64,000 bases of DNA, taken from the NCBI RefSeq assembly GCF_958453765.1, contig NZ_CAUDZA010000004.1, positions 1-64,000 on the forward strand. The letters are read 5' to 3'. The first letter of the stretch is position 1. Every line of letters begins with the position of its first letter. Source of the DNA: Phascolarctobacterium_A succinatutens_B (lineage in GTDB: Bacteria > Bacillota > Negativicutes > Acidaminococcales > Acidaminococcaceae). Both the position numbers and the translations under genes were made by a program. The notes under the pieces are model-generated. The model was not told the DNA's origin and made no database searches. It saw only the letters and a program-made list of their open reading frames with translations. This document shows, one piece after another, positions 7,831 through 16,254 of this stretch.

Positions 7831-9135
7831 ATGAAGGATTTTGTAAATGTTGGTCTATTGGGCGCCGGCACTGTCGGTGGCGGCGTGCTGAAGGTTTTAG
7901 AGAAAAATGCAGAAAAAATAGCCAAAGAGGTAGGCAAGCCGGTAAGAATCACCAAGGTGCTTGACCGCCATGTAGACCACCTGAAACAGGAATACGGTGA
8001 TAAATATATTTTTACCGACAATGCCGATGAGGTGCTTGAGGATAAGGATATTGATATTATCGTTGAGCTGCTGGGCCGCGAGCATCCTGCCAAGGAATTT
8101 ATCGCCAGAGCCTTTGCCAACGGCAAGCATGTTGTTACTGCCAACAAGGACGTTCTGGCTAAATACGGCGCAGAGCTGTTCCCGCTGGCGCATGAGCATA
8201 ACTGCGACTTTATGTTTGAGGCCAGCGTCTGCGGCGGTATTCCTATCATCGGACCTTTGAAAACCAGTATGGCAGCCAATCAGATTACCTCTATCATGGG
8301 TATTGTGAACGGCACCACTAACTATATGCTGTCCAAGATGGCTAACGAACACCTTGATTATGATGAGGTACTGAAGGAAGCGCAGGCCAAGGGCTATGCA
8401 GAGTCCGATCCTACTGCCGATGTCGGAGGCCTGGATGCTGCGCGTAAAATTACTATTCTGGCATCTATCGCCTTCAATACACGCTTTAATCTGGACGATG
8501 TACAGGTTGAAGGCATTGAAAGCATTGAAGCCTGCGATATCAAATATGCAACCGATCTCGGCTACGCAGTAAAGCTTCTGGCAATCGCCAAGAACGATCC
8601 GGAAAACGGTGTAAGCCTGCGTGTTAACCCGACGATGATTCCGCTTTCTCATCCGCTGGCAGGCGTAAACGGCGTCTACAACGCAGTTTTTGTCAACGGT
8701 GATGCTATCGGTGAAGCAATGTTCCTGGGCCTCGGTGCAGGCCGTCTGCCGACTGCAAGCTCTGTCTGCGGCGATATTATTGATATTGCCCGCAATATGC
8801 AGCACAAGTCCACCGGACGCATCAGCTGCACCTGCTTTGAGGAAAAACGCCTCTGCCCGCCTGATAAGATGTCCGCACCGGCATATATCCGTCTGCAGGT
8901 AGCAGATAAACCTGGCGCACTGGCAGCCATCGCTGCAGCCTTCGGCGCACAGAACGTGAGCCTGCGTAATGTTGTGCAGACAAACGATGTTCTGAGCAAC
9001 AAGGCAGAAATTGTTGTAATTACCCACAGTGTTTCCGAAGCTAATCTGCAGATGGCGCTGCAAATTTTGCGCGTACTGCCGGTAGTAGAGGCTATCAGCT
9101 GTGTGATTCGTGTAGAAGACAGCCATTTGGCATAA
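7831..9135 (+). CDS. hom: Homoserine dehydrogenase
   Basis: A 434-residue NAD(P)-dependent enzyme that reduces aspartate semialdehyde to homoserine, the branch point to threonine and methionine. The dinucleotide motif GLLGAGTVGGG is at residues 8-18, the catalytic domain contains VNGTTNYML (about 164-172), and a C-terminal ACT domain (about 350-430) should give feedback control by threonine. Length and domain order match the Firmicutes enzyme. A GGAGGGG ribosome site precedes the ATG. It sits between the ThrR-like regulator (34 nt upstream) and homoserine kinase (12 nt downstream). Threonine synthase is not in the window. Confidence 0.95.
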   Translation: MKDFVNVGLLGAGTVGGGVLKVLEKNAEKIAKEVGKPVRITKVLDRHVDHLKQEYGDKYIFTDNADEVLEDKDIDIIVELLGREHPAKEFIARAFANGKHVVTANKDVLAKYGAELFPLAHEHNCDFMFEASVCGGIPIIGPLKTSMAANQITSIMGIVNGTTNYMLSKMANEHLDYDEVLKEAQAKGYAESDPTADVGGLDAARKITILASIAFNTRFNLDDVQVEGIESIEACDIKYATDLGYAVKLLAIAKNDPENGVSLRVNPTMIPLSHPLAGVNGVYNAVFVNGDAIGEAMFLGLGAGRLPTASSVCGDIIDIARNMQHKSTGRISCTCFEEKRLCPPDKMSAPAYIRLQVADKPGALAAIAAAFGAQNVSLRNVVQTNDVLSNKAEIVVITHSVSEANLQMALQILRVLPVVEAISCVIRVEDSHLA

Positions 9136-9147
9136 AGAGGCGGCAGC

Positions 9148-10059
9148 ATGAAAAAAGTATTTATTCAGGTTCCCGCAACCTCAGCCAACTGCGGCCCCGG
9201 CTTTGATACTCTCGGCCTGGCCTGCAATCTGTATAACGAAGTAAGCTATGAAATAACCGACAGAAAGGGCTTCCAGCTGGAGGTAGAGGGCGAGGGTGCA
9301 GATTATCTGAAGCCGTTTGGCCGTAATTTAGCCTTTGCCAGCTTTCTGCGCGTTTGGAACGCCGTAACAGGCGGTGAGCGCATCGGTCTGAAGGTAAAGA
9401 TGATCAACCGCATTCCAATGTCCCGCGGTCTGGGCAGCAGCTCCAGTGCTATCGTTGCCGGTCTGTATGCAGCCAACGCTTTGTGTGATGACCATTATAC
9501 CAAGGATGAGCTTCTCGGTATCGCTACAGAAATCGAAGGTCATCCCGATAATGTGGCACCGGCGCTGTACGGCGGCTTCACCATCAGCTATATGGAGCAG
9601 GAAAAGGCGCATTCTCTGCGTCTGCTGCCTGCCAAGCCGTTGAAGTTCATCGCCGTTGTTCCCGACAGCAAGCTGCCAACGTCGCTTGCGCGTCAGGCTA
9701 TTCCCAAGACTGTACCGCACAAGGACGCAGTGTATAACACCTCCAGAGCTTCGCTTTTGGTCGGTGCGCTGCTGAGCGGCAATTATGAGTATCTGGGCAT
9801 GGCGCTGGAGGACAAGCTGCATCAGCCGTACCGTGCGCATCTGATTCCGGGCTTGCCCGACGTTTTTGCGGCTGCCAAAGAGGCAGGCGCTTATAACGCT
9901 ATCATTAGCGGTGCAGGCTCTACGGTGATGGCCTATGCTTCGCCGGAGGCAGACTGTGAGCGCATTGCCAAGGCTATGGTAGACGTTTTTGCTGCCAATA
10001 ATGAGCATGCCTGCTACCATATTTTGGACCTGGATACAGACGGTGTAAAAAAAGTTTAA
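9148..10059 (+). CDS. thrB: Homoserine kinase
   Basis: A 303-residue GHMP-family kinase that phosphorylates homoserine with ATP, the step before threonine synthase. The N-terminus has PATSANCGPGFD (residues 6-17), the ATP-binding GHMP loop is SRGLGSSSSA (about 92-101), and the late glycine-rich motif ISGAGSTV is near residue 251. It follows hom by 12 nt with a GAGGCGG ribosome site. The operon runs into a tRNA-Pro gene that has its own promoter; no separate terminator is seen between them, so thrB may end inside the tRNA region or at the hairpin at 10211-10241. Confidence 0.95.
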   Translation: MKKVFIQVPATSANCGPGFDTLGLACNLYNEVSYEITDRKGFQLEVEGEGADYLKPFGRNLAFASFLRVWNAVTGGERIGLKVKMINRIPMSRGLGSSSSAIVAGLYAANALCDDHYTKDELLGIATEIEGHPDNVAPALYGGFTISYMEQEKAHSLRLLPAKPLKFIAVVPDSKLPTSLARQAIPKTVPHKDAVYNTSRASLLVGALLSGNYEYLGMALEDKLHQPYRAHLIPGLPDVFAAAKEAGAYNAIISGAGSTVMAYASPEADCERIAKAMVDVFAANNEHACYHILDLDTDGVKKV

Positions 10060-10078
10060 AATAATTTATAAAATAGTG

Positions 10079-10107
10079 TTGACAAAATCCAAATAAACCT
10101 GTATAAT
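10079..10107 (+). promoter_or_regulatory. Consensus promoter of tRNA-Pro
   Basis: TTGACA (10079-10084), exactly 17 nt, TATAAT (10102-10107): a perfect match to the housekeeping consensus, 13 nt before the mature tRNA 5' end. Confidence 0.92.
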
Positions 10108-10120
10108 ACTCCTTGTGATT

Positions 10121-10197
10121 CGGGGCGTGGCTCAGCTTGGTAGAGCGCTTCCTTGGGGTGGAAGAGGTCGTGGGTTCGAATCCCGCCGCTCCGACCA
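10121..10197 (+). tRNA. tRNA-Pro (anticodon GGG)
   Basis: A 77-nt cloverleaf with the CCA end encoded. The acceptor stem CGGGGCG pairs with CGCTCCG, the anticodon stem CTTCC/GGAAG encloses the loop TTGGGGT (anticodon GGG), and the T arm carries GGTTCGAATCC. It reads CCC and CCU proline codons. Confidence 0.95.
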
Positions 10198-10210
10198 ATG
10201 TCGGACTTAT

Positions 10211-10241
10211 AGCCTTTACGTTTATCGTAAAGGCTTTTTTT
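10211..10241 (+). terminator. Terminator of tRNA-Pro
   Basis: AGCCTTTACG (10211-10220) and CGTAAAGGCT (10226-10235) flank a TTTAT loop and are followed by TTTTTT. Confidence 0.9.
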
Positions 10242-10339
10242 ATGTTTAAAAGGAAGTTGGGGCACGCGGGAAAATATTATTACGTCCAAAACAACCCTCA
10301 TTTTAAAGAAAAATTATTAGGGAAAAACAATCTGATATG

Positions 10340-10566
10340 TTATAATATAGAACGTGTGAATATATTTTGCGCAGCTGTCGGGCAGCAGAGGTGAATACAA
10401 TTGCTGCTGGCGGTATAATAAAGCAATTTGAACAGTAATTGACAGCAAAAGCTGCAAAACATCAGGCCGAAGCCATCGTTAAAGAGCATAAGCTTACTTA
10501 CGGTTATGACGGCTATTGATTACTGTTATAGCAGAGCGCCTTGCATTCGAAGTAAGGGCTTTTTCA
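10340..10566 (+). ncRNA. Unidentified structured RNA or riboswitch-like leader
   Basis: The 350 bases between tRNA-Pro and the next gene contain a TATAAT at 10340-10345 and then about 215 nt with nested pairing: AACAGTAAT (10431-10439) with ATTACTGTT (10519-10527), and inside it GCCATCGT (10472-10479) with ATGACGGC (10506-10513, 7 of 8 pairs), plus a small CAGC-AAAA-GCTG hairpin at 10443-10454. A GCC...GGGC hairpin with TTTTT (about 10538-10565) could terminate it 25 nt before the gene at 10591. It matches no riboswitch or housekeeping RNA that I recognise. Two short in-frame open stretches (10391-10438, 10439-10519) overlap it, so a decayed small gene is the alternative. Confidence 0.35.
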
Positions 10567-10590
10567 TATTATATTGGGAGGTTTTGACCG

Positions 10591-11217
10591 ATGATTCGTA
10601 CATTGGAATTCGTCTGCAGTGAATGCGGCGAACATTTTGTGCCCGGAGAAAAATTGTATTATCGTGATAATTACATGAATAACAGCATTCGCGATACCAA
10701 ATTTATCTGCCCGGAATGTATTGCCCGCTGGCAGCAGAAATGGCAGATTAAAACAGCCAGCTTTCATGAGGTTGACTATGTGTTGACAGTTGACCTGGAG
10801 CTGGAGGACGGCACCGTCTATAACAACATGGACTGCACGCCGATAGATGAAACCGAAACCGTTGTCCTGGGAGAGGACGTGCCGGTGGAGGCACAGCAGG
10901 AGCTGTATAAAATATATGCAGCCTGGGATAAGGAGCGCAAGGCGCACATCCTGAAGGACTGTACCTTCAAGGATGAATTCATGCGTACCTCCTTCACCTG
11001 CGAAACCTACAGCGGTGAACGCTACGAGAACGTTGCCTTCCGCGTAACCATGCGCGGCGAGTTGCAGACGGAAATCCCTGTTCCCGACTACATCAAAATG
11101 CAAATTCTTGATGCCTACAAGCTGTACGAGGAGCAGAACGCCGATTATCCGGCAGTAGACGAGCTGGTTTCCGATGAGGATGAAATTGCCAGGATTACCA
11201 AAAATTTAAAGAAATAG
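10591..11217 (+). CDS. Zinc-ribbon protein of unknown function
   Basis: A 208-residue soluble protein that I do not recognise. The N-terminal 45 residues form a treble-clef or ribbon-like module with two CxxC pairs (CSEC at about 9-12 and CPEC at about 39-42), which should bind one zinc. The rest is acidic with alternating strand-like segments (VDYVLTVDLELEDGTVYNN) and no signal peptide or membrane segment. An AGGAGG-type site (TGGGAGG) precedes the ATG, and prfC follows 15 nt after its stop, so the two are probably cotranscribed. The structured leader at 10340-10566 may control it. Confidence 0.7.
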   Translation: MIRTLEFVCSECGEHFVPGEKLYYRDNYMNNSIRDTKFICPECIARWQQKWQIKTASFHEVDYVLTVDLELEDGTVYNNMDCTPIDETETVVLGEDVPVEAQQELYKIYAAWDKERKAHILKDCTFKDEFMRTSFTCETYSGERYENVAFRVTMRGELQTEIPVPDYIKMQILDAYKLYEEQNADYPAVDELVSDEDEIARITKNLKK

Positions 11218-11232
11218 GAGAGCATATACATA

Positions 11233-12843
11233 ATGACAGAATTGATGGATAAAATTAAGAAACGCCGTACTTTCGCTATTATTTCTCACCCTGACGCAGG
11301 TAAAACAACCCTTACCGAAAAGCTGCTGCTTTACGGCGGAGCTATTCACCTGGCAGGCTCTGTAAAGGCTAGAAAGAGCAATAAGCACGCTGTATCCGAC
11401 TGGATGGAGATTGAAAAGCAGCGTGGTATTTCCGTTACCTCCTCCGTGCTGCAATTTGACTACGACGGCTTCCGCGTAAACATTCTGGATACCCCCGGTC
11501 ACCAGGACTTCTCCGAGGATACCTACCGTACATTGATGGCTGCCGACAGCGCTGTCATGCTGATTGACGCTGCTAAGGGCGTAGAGCCGCAGACCAAGAA
11601 GCTGTTCTGGGTTTGCCACCGCCGCCGTCTGCCTATCTTTACCTTTGTCAACAAATTGGACCGCTACGGCCGTAATCCCTTCGACCTGATGGACGAGCTG
11701 GAAAAGGTGCTGAACATCCGCGCATATCCGATTAACTGGCCTATCGGTATCGACGGCCATTACAAGGGCGTGTATAACCGTCTGGAAAACACTATCGAAC
11801 TGTTCGAGGATGACACCAGCCATGGTGCCAAAAAGCTGAAATCCACTACCGGTTCTTTAGATGATCCCAAAATCAGAGAGCTGCTGGGTGACGAGCTGTA
11901 CGAAAACCTGTGCAACGATATCGAGCTGCTGGACATGGCAGGCGATGAGTTTGACATGGAAAAGGTTAACACCGGCGAGCTGACTCCGATGTTCTTCGGC
12001 AGTGCTATGACTAACTTCGGCGTACAAAGCTTCCTGGAAAAATTCCTGGAAATGTCTCCCATGCCACAGCCAAGAATGCTGCAGGATGGTACAATATTGT
12101 CACCGGAGAACGAAAAATTCTCTGCTTTTGTTTTTAAAATCCAGGCTAATATGAATCCTGCTCACCGTGACAGAATTTCCTTCATGCGTATTTGTTCCGG
12201 CGTCTTTGACAAGGGAATGAGCGTTTACCACAAGCAATCAGGTAAGATGGTTAAGCTGGCACAGCCGCAGCAGTTCCTGGCTCAGGAGCGCACAATAGTG
12301 GAAAAAGCATATCCAGGTGACATTATCGGCGTTTTTGATCCGGGTATCTTCGGTATCGGTGATTCCCTGAGCGACAGCAGCCTGAAGCTGCAATTTGAAG
12401 ACTTCCCCGTATTCCCGCCGGAAATTTTTGCCCGCGTACAGCCTAAGGACTCCCTCAAACGCAAGCAGTTTGAAAAGGGTATCATCCAGCTGTCGCAGGA
12501 GGGTGCTATTCAGGTATTCCGTCAGGAGGGCGTAGGTCTTGAAAGCTACATCGTCGGCGTAGTCGGTGTACTGCAGCTGGAGGTTCTGGAATACCGTCTG
12601 CTTAACGAGTACAGCTCTAAGCTGCTGATGAACCAGCTGCCGTACTCCGTTGCACGTTGGGTATATGCAGAGGATAAGAAGCTGATTGAGAACATTAAAG
12701 GCTTGGATAACGGAATGCTTGTTTATGATAAAAAGGACAGACCTGTTATTCTTGTAAATAACGAGTGGTCCCTGAATTGGATTCTGGAACGAAATCCTGG
12801 TATTCAGTTCCTGACGGTACCTGCTGATGTGGAGAAAATCTAA
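11233..12843 (+). CDS. prfC: Peptide chain release factor 3
   Basis: A 536-residue translational GTPase that removes RF1/RF2 from the ribosome after peptide release. G motifs are clear: SHPDAGKTTL (G1, about residues 19-28), the switch with RGISVTSSV (about 65-73), DTPGHQD (G3, about 90-96), NKLDR (G4, about 144-148). Domains II and III follow with the normal family length. The last 17 nt overlap the start of the downstream histidine kinase gene, which implies translational coupling of an unrelated function. Confidence 0.95.
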   Translation: MTELMDKIKKRRTFAIISHPDAGKTTLTEKLLLYGGAIHLAGSVKARKSNKHAVSDWMEIEKQRGISVTSSVLQFDYDGFRVNILDTPGHQDFSEDTYRTLMAADSAVMLIDAAKGVEPQTKKLFWVCHRRRLPIFTFVNKLDRYGRNPFDLMDELEKVLNIRAYPINWPIGIDGHYKGVYNRLENTIELFEDDTSHGAKKLKSTTGSLDDPKIRELLGDELYENLCNDIELLDMAGDEFDMEKVNTGELTPMFFGSAMTNFGVQSFLEKFLEMSPMPQPRMLQDGTILSPENEKFSAFVFKIQANMNPAHRDRISFMRICSGVFDKGMSVYHKQSGKMVKLAQPQQFLAQERTIVEKAYPGDIIGVFDPGIFGIGDSLSDSSLKLQFEDFPVFPPEIFARVQPKDSLKRKQFEKGIIQLSQEGAIQVFRQEGVGLESYIVGVVGVLQLEVLEYRLLNEYSSKLLMNQLPYSVARWVYAEDKKLIENIKGLDNGMLVYDKKDRPVILVNNEWSLNWILERNPGIQFLTVPADVEKI

Positions 12844-14482
12844 AGATAATTACAATTACAAATCAGGAAAAACGCTTTCACTTTTACAGAAAATAGTAGT
12901 ACTTATTACGCTCGTAGTGTGTATCGCACTGCTGCCGACGTCTTTGTTTACGACACAGAAGGTGGCGCGGGTAATTTATGACCGCGTAAGTATCAACGCC
13001 GTAAGCATCAACAACATTCTCTGTAACTCTCCGGAAATAAGGGAGAGCCTGGAGAAGCAGAACAAGAGGCCGGAGGATTCCGTAGACAGCTTTATGGCTG
13101 CCTTTGTTAACGATGTTGACCATTCGGATGAAGCGGGCGTAGCGATTTACGACAAGAACCGCCATCTGCGCGTGTTGTATAACCCCGGCAAGCTGCCTGA
13201 CTTCGAGCATAGTGCGCGTAATCTGGTTGACAAATATGCGGGACGCAGTGATATTTCCTATAAGGAAAATTATGCGATACCCAATAAGGCTATTGGCTTT
13301 GTCAAGAATGATGAGAAAAAAGTAATTGGCTACGTTGTTACCGGTTATTCCGACGAAATCGTCAATAACTCTACAATAGATGCGGTTTTATTCTTGCTGT
13401 CTATGACGCTGCTTGGTCTGATTGTCGGCATCTGGGGTGCGATTTATCTGGCGCAGAGGATTAAACGTGTTCTTTTCGGCTATGAGCCTGAAGAAATCGC
13501 CAGAATGCTGCAGGAACGCGACGTTATTCTTAACTCTGTACGTGAAGGCATTATCAATATCAACAGCAACGGCTGCATTACGCTTGTCAACTCCGAGGCC
13601 CAATTGCTTTTGAAGCAGGCCGGTATTGAAGGAGTTAATGAACTATTTGGAAAATCTGCAAAAGATGTCTTGAAACGTGTGCCGTTGGATGATATTATAA
13701 AAGAAGGTAAAACTTTAGTTGATGCCAGTGTCAAGATGGGTAATACTGTCTTTATTATTACTGCAGTACCGTTACTGGAGGATAAGAACATTATCGGTGC
13801 CGTAATTACCTTCCGCAAAAAATCTGTAGTAGAAGAGATGGCTAACCAGCTGACAGGCTTTAAAAATTATGCTACTGCTTTAAGAGCGCAGACACATGAG
13901 TTTATGAACAAAATGCATGTGATTATGGGCCTGATAGATATGAAGGCCTATGACGAGCTGAAGAATTTTACGCAGGAAATTGCCTATAACAGACAATCTG
14001 AGGTTTCTTATGTAGTAACCCGCCTGAAGGATATAACATTATCAGGCTTTATCCTCGGTAAAATAAGCCGCAGCCGTGAACTTGATATCGACTTCTCTCT
14101 GACAGAGGAAAGTGAGCTGCACAGCGAGCTGGATGTGCCTTCGGTACATGATATTGTACTGATTGCCGGCAATATTATCGAAAACGCCTTTGATGCGTTG
14201 AAGAATTTTGACGGTGAACGCATCGTTAATCTCTCAATTCTGGATTTTGACCGCGAAATAGTTATTGTCGTGGAGGATTCCGGACCCGGTATGAGTGACG
14301 AGATACGCGAGCATATCTTCCAGCGTGGCTTCAGCAGCAAGGGTGAAAGTGGTCATGGCTTTGGCTTATATCTGGTTAAGCAAAGCATCAATAACCTTAA
14401 TGGCACCATTACTGTGGAGTCTGCTCCGGGTGAGGGCACTACCTTTACCGTAAGGCTTCCGACCAGGAAAGAGGGGGATTAA
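12827..14482 (+). CDS. CitA/DcuS-type membrane sensor histidine kinase
   Basis: A 551-residue two-component sensor. It has a first membrane helix (about 22-40), an extracellular CitA/DcuS-like PAS sensor (about 45-180), a second helix (about 185-208), a cytoplasmic PAS domain (about 225-330), the phosphoacceptor His357 in RAQTHEFMNKMH, and a HATPase domain with NIIENAFDAL, DSGPGM and GHGFGLYL. In DcuS/CitA-like family members that bind C4-dicarboxylates or citrate the sensor usually carries conserved Arg and His ligands; these are not obvious here, so the ligand is unknown. The start overlaps prfC by 17 nt and no strong ribosome site is visible. The response regulator follows immediately. Confidence 0.9.
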   Translation: MWRKSKDNYNYKSGKTLSLLQKIVVLITLVVCIALLPTSLFTTQKVARVIYDRVSINAVSINNILCNSPEIRESLEKQNKRPEDSVDSFMAAFVNDVDHSDEAGVAIYDKNRHLRVLYNPGKLPDFEHSARNLVDKYAGRSDISYKENYAIPNKAIGFVKNDEKKVIGYVVTGYSDEIVNNSTIDAVLFLLSMTLLGLIVGIWGAIYLAQRIKRVLFGYEPEEIARMLQERDVILNSVREGIININSNGCITLVNSEAQLLLKQAGIEGVNELFGKSAKDVLKRVPLDDIIKEGKTLVDASVKMGNTVFIITAVPLLEDKNIIGAVITFRKKSVVEEMANQLTGFKNYATALRAQTHEFMNKMHVIMGLIDMKAYDELKNFTQEIAYNRQSEVSYVVTRLKDITLSGFILGKISRSRELDIDFSLTEESELHSELDVPSVHDIVLIAGNIIENAFDALKNFDGERIVNLSILDFDREIVIVVEDSGPGMSDEIREHIFQRGFSSKGESGHGFGLYLVKQSINNLNGTITVESAPGEGTTFTVRLPTRKEGD

Positions 14483-14483
14483 G

Positions 14484-15188
14484 ATGATTAACGTGTTAGT
14501 TGTAGAAGATGACCCGATGGTTGCCCAATTACATGAGCACTATCTTAGCCAGATCAAGGGGTTTCAGCTGTGTGATATCGCGGGTAACGGAGATACTGCA
14601 CTGAAGCTGCTGCGTCAGAACAAATACGACTTAATCATTCTTGATGTCTTTATGCCTACTATGGATGGTTTACAGCTTTTGGCTAAAATACGCGAGAATG
14701 GTTACGATGTAGATGTTATCATCGTTTCGGCAGCAAACGATAAGGATAAAATTAAGCTGGCGCTGCGTTTGGGCGCTGTCGATTATATTATCAAGCCCTT
14801 TGAGTTTGAACGCTTTAACCTTGCGCTGAACAATTATCTGAAGCGTTATCAGATTGTTGAGGAGCAGGGCATCATTAAGCAGGCTGACCTTGACACTACT
14901 ATTATGCGTCAGGAAAATCAGGTTGCGGTAACTTTGCCAAAGGGACTTGATAAAAACACCTTAGGCACTGTTTGGGATTGCATCTGCGGTATTGACGGCA
15001 TGTTTACTACCGAAGAGGTGGCAGGCATGGTGGGAATCTCCCGCGTTTCTATCCGTAAATATCTGGAGTTTTTGAAATCCCTGCATCTGCTGAAGCTGGA
15101 TTTGCACCGCGGCAGCGTTGGCAGACCGGTCTACAAGTATCTGTGCCTTGACAAGCAGAGCGATGTGCTGAAGGCATATATACAGTAA
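14484..15188 (+). CDS. CitB/DcuR-family response regulator
   Basis: A 234-residue transcriptional regulator paired with the preceding kinase. The receiver domain (1-120) has the acidic pocket VVEDD (6-10), the phosphoacceptor Asp54 in ILDVFMP and the conserved lysine in IIKPFEF near 104. The C-terminal half has a helix-turn-helix (TTEEVAGMVGISRVSIRKYL, about 174-193) as in DcuR/CitT/MalR. ATG 14484 is one nt from the kinase stop, with GAGGGGG upstream. Likely targets in this class are carboxylate transport and fermentation genes; nearby candidates include the NhaC/MleN antiporter at 41.2 kb, which is a guess. Confidence 0.9.
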   Translation: MINVLVVEDDPMVAQLHEHYLSQIKGFQLCDIAGNGDTALKLLRQNKYDLIILDVFMPTMDGLQLLAKIRENGYDVDVIIVSAANDKDKIKLALRLGAVDYIIKPFEFERFNLALNNYLKRYQIVEEQGIIKQADLDTTIMRQENQVAVTLPKGLDKNTLGTVWDCICGIDGMFTTEEVAGMVGISRVSIRKYLEFLKSLHLLKLDLHRGSVGRPVYKYLCLDKQSDVLKAYIQ

Positions 15189-15198
15189 AGCGATTCGG

Positions 15199-15237
15199 GT
15201 GAACCCTCGGCAGTATTTGTCTGAGGGTTCGCTTTTT
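15199..15237 (+). terminator. Terminator of the two-component operon
   Basis: GAACCCTC (15201-15208) pairs with GAGGGTTC (15223-15230), followed by GCTTTTT. Confidence 0.88.
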
Positions 15238-15248
15238 CTTATACAGAT

Positions 15249-15277
15249 TTGAAATAATCGTTAAAGTAGTGTACAAT
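15249..15277 (+). promoter_or_regulatory. Promoter of the WecG/TagA-like gene
   Basis: TTGAAA (15249-15254), 17 nt, TACAAT (15272-15277), 37 nt before the start codon. Confidence 0.65.
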
Positions 15278-15314
15278 AGTAGTATTATTATGCAGAAAAG
15301 AGGGGGCAAAACAT

Positions 15315-16043
15315 ATGCAAGACCCGATTAAAATATTAGGCGTGCCTGTACACGCAATGACTATGCAGGAGGCAGTGAAAACACTTGAAGAAAGAATGCT
15401 CGCCAAGGAGCAGACCTTCGTTGTTACCGCGAATGCCGAAATAATCATGATGTGCCAGGAAAACGCAGAGTATAAAAAAATAATCTGCGAGGATGCGGAG
15501 CTGGTGCTGCCTGACGGCGCCGGTGCCGTGTGGGCAGGCAGACACCTCGGCTACAAGGTGCCGGAGCGTGTAGCAGGCTTTGACCTGTACAACGAGCTTT
15601 TGGATTTATCTGCGCACAAGGGCTACAAGGCGTACTTCTTCGGTGGCAGTCCGGGAGTTGCCGAAGCTGCGAAGGCAAAGGCTGAGGAGCTTTATCCGGG
15701 AGTGCAGGTAGTAGGCTGCCACAACGGTTATTTCAAAGATGAGGATGTGCCTCAGATTATTGCGGACATCAACGCCAGCGGTGCAGATATGCTTTTCGTT
15801 GCCTTGGGCGCACCTAAGCAGGAAAAATGGCTGGTGGCACACCGCGCGGAGCTTAATGCAAAAATTCTGATGGGCATCGGCGGCAGCTTTGACGTGCTCG
15901 CCGGCAAAATGGAGCGCGCACCGAAATGGATGCAGGATGCTTCTTTGGAATGGGCCTTCCGCCTGTACAAGCAGCCCAGCCGTTTTATGCGCATGATGGC
16001 GTTGCCTAAGTTTGTAATCAAGGTAATGGCGTCTAAGTTTTAG
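15315..16043 (+). CDS. WecG/TagA/CpsF-family glycosyltransferase
   Basis: A 242-residue membrane-associated glycosyltransferase of family GT26, which moves an N-acetylmannosamine-type sugar onto an undecaprenyl-linked GlcNAc during surface polymer synthesis. Family marks are TANAEIIMM (about 36-44), LVLPDGAGAVWA (about 63-74), the GGSPGVAE turn (about 110-117), and the strongly conserved LGAPKQEKW (about 162-170). The C-terminal basic and aromatic segment after residue 195 is the membrane-targeting tail. It stands alone, with its own promoter and a GAGGGGG ribosome site. In this Gram-negative-type envelope it could serve a capsule or a cell-surface polymer. Confidence 0.88.
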   Translation: MQDPIKILGVPVHAMTMQEAVKTLEERMLAKEQTFVVTANAEIIMMCQENAEYKKIICEDAELVLPDGAGAVWAGRHLGYKVPERVAGFDLYNELLDLSAHKGYKAYFFGGSPGVAEAAKAKAEELYPGVQVVGCHNGYFKDEDVPQIIADINASGADMLFVALGAPKQEKWLVAHRAELNAKILMGIGGSFDVLAGKMERAPKWMQDASLEWAFRLYKQPSRFMRMMALPKFVIKVMASKF

Positions 16044-16098
16044 GCTATACTGCAAGAACATTGTGCTTGTCAAAAGTGCTAAGAATTTTACACTTATA

Positions 16099-16159
16099 TA
16101 GACAAAAGCAGGTTGGTGTATTATAATAAAGTGATGGAAGTAGCATTCCATCACTTTTT
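16099..16159 (+). terminator. Hairpin terminator overlapping a promoter-like element
   Basis: GTGATGGAA (16131-16139) pairs with TTCCATCAC (16146-16154), followed by TTTTT. This can end the glycosyltransferase message. A promoter-like pair, TAGACA (16099-16104) and TATAAT (16122-16127) 17 nt apart, would start transcription right at the hairpin, so any transcript toward psd would meet it at once. The 95 nt between it and psd hold no other promoter that I can see. Confidence 0.7.
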
Positions 16160-16254
16160 ATATCCGCAAAAAACAGACTGCACAGTCAGTTTGGAAATGT
16201 TTGCTGATTTAAGCTGAAATCAAAAGAAATATTCGCAGGAAAGCGAGGCTTTAT

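Noticed and set aside
10137..10394. An open frame across tRNA-Pro
   Set aside because: It covers the tRNA and its terminator and has no ribosome site.
10391..10519. Two consecutive short in-frame peptides in the structured RNA region
   Set aside because: They read like protein, but a TAA separates them and no ribosome site is spaced correctly; kept only as an alternative view of the RNA candidate.
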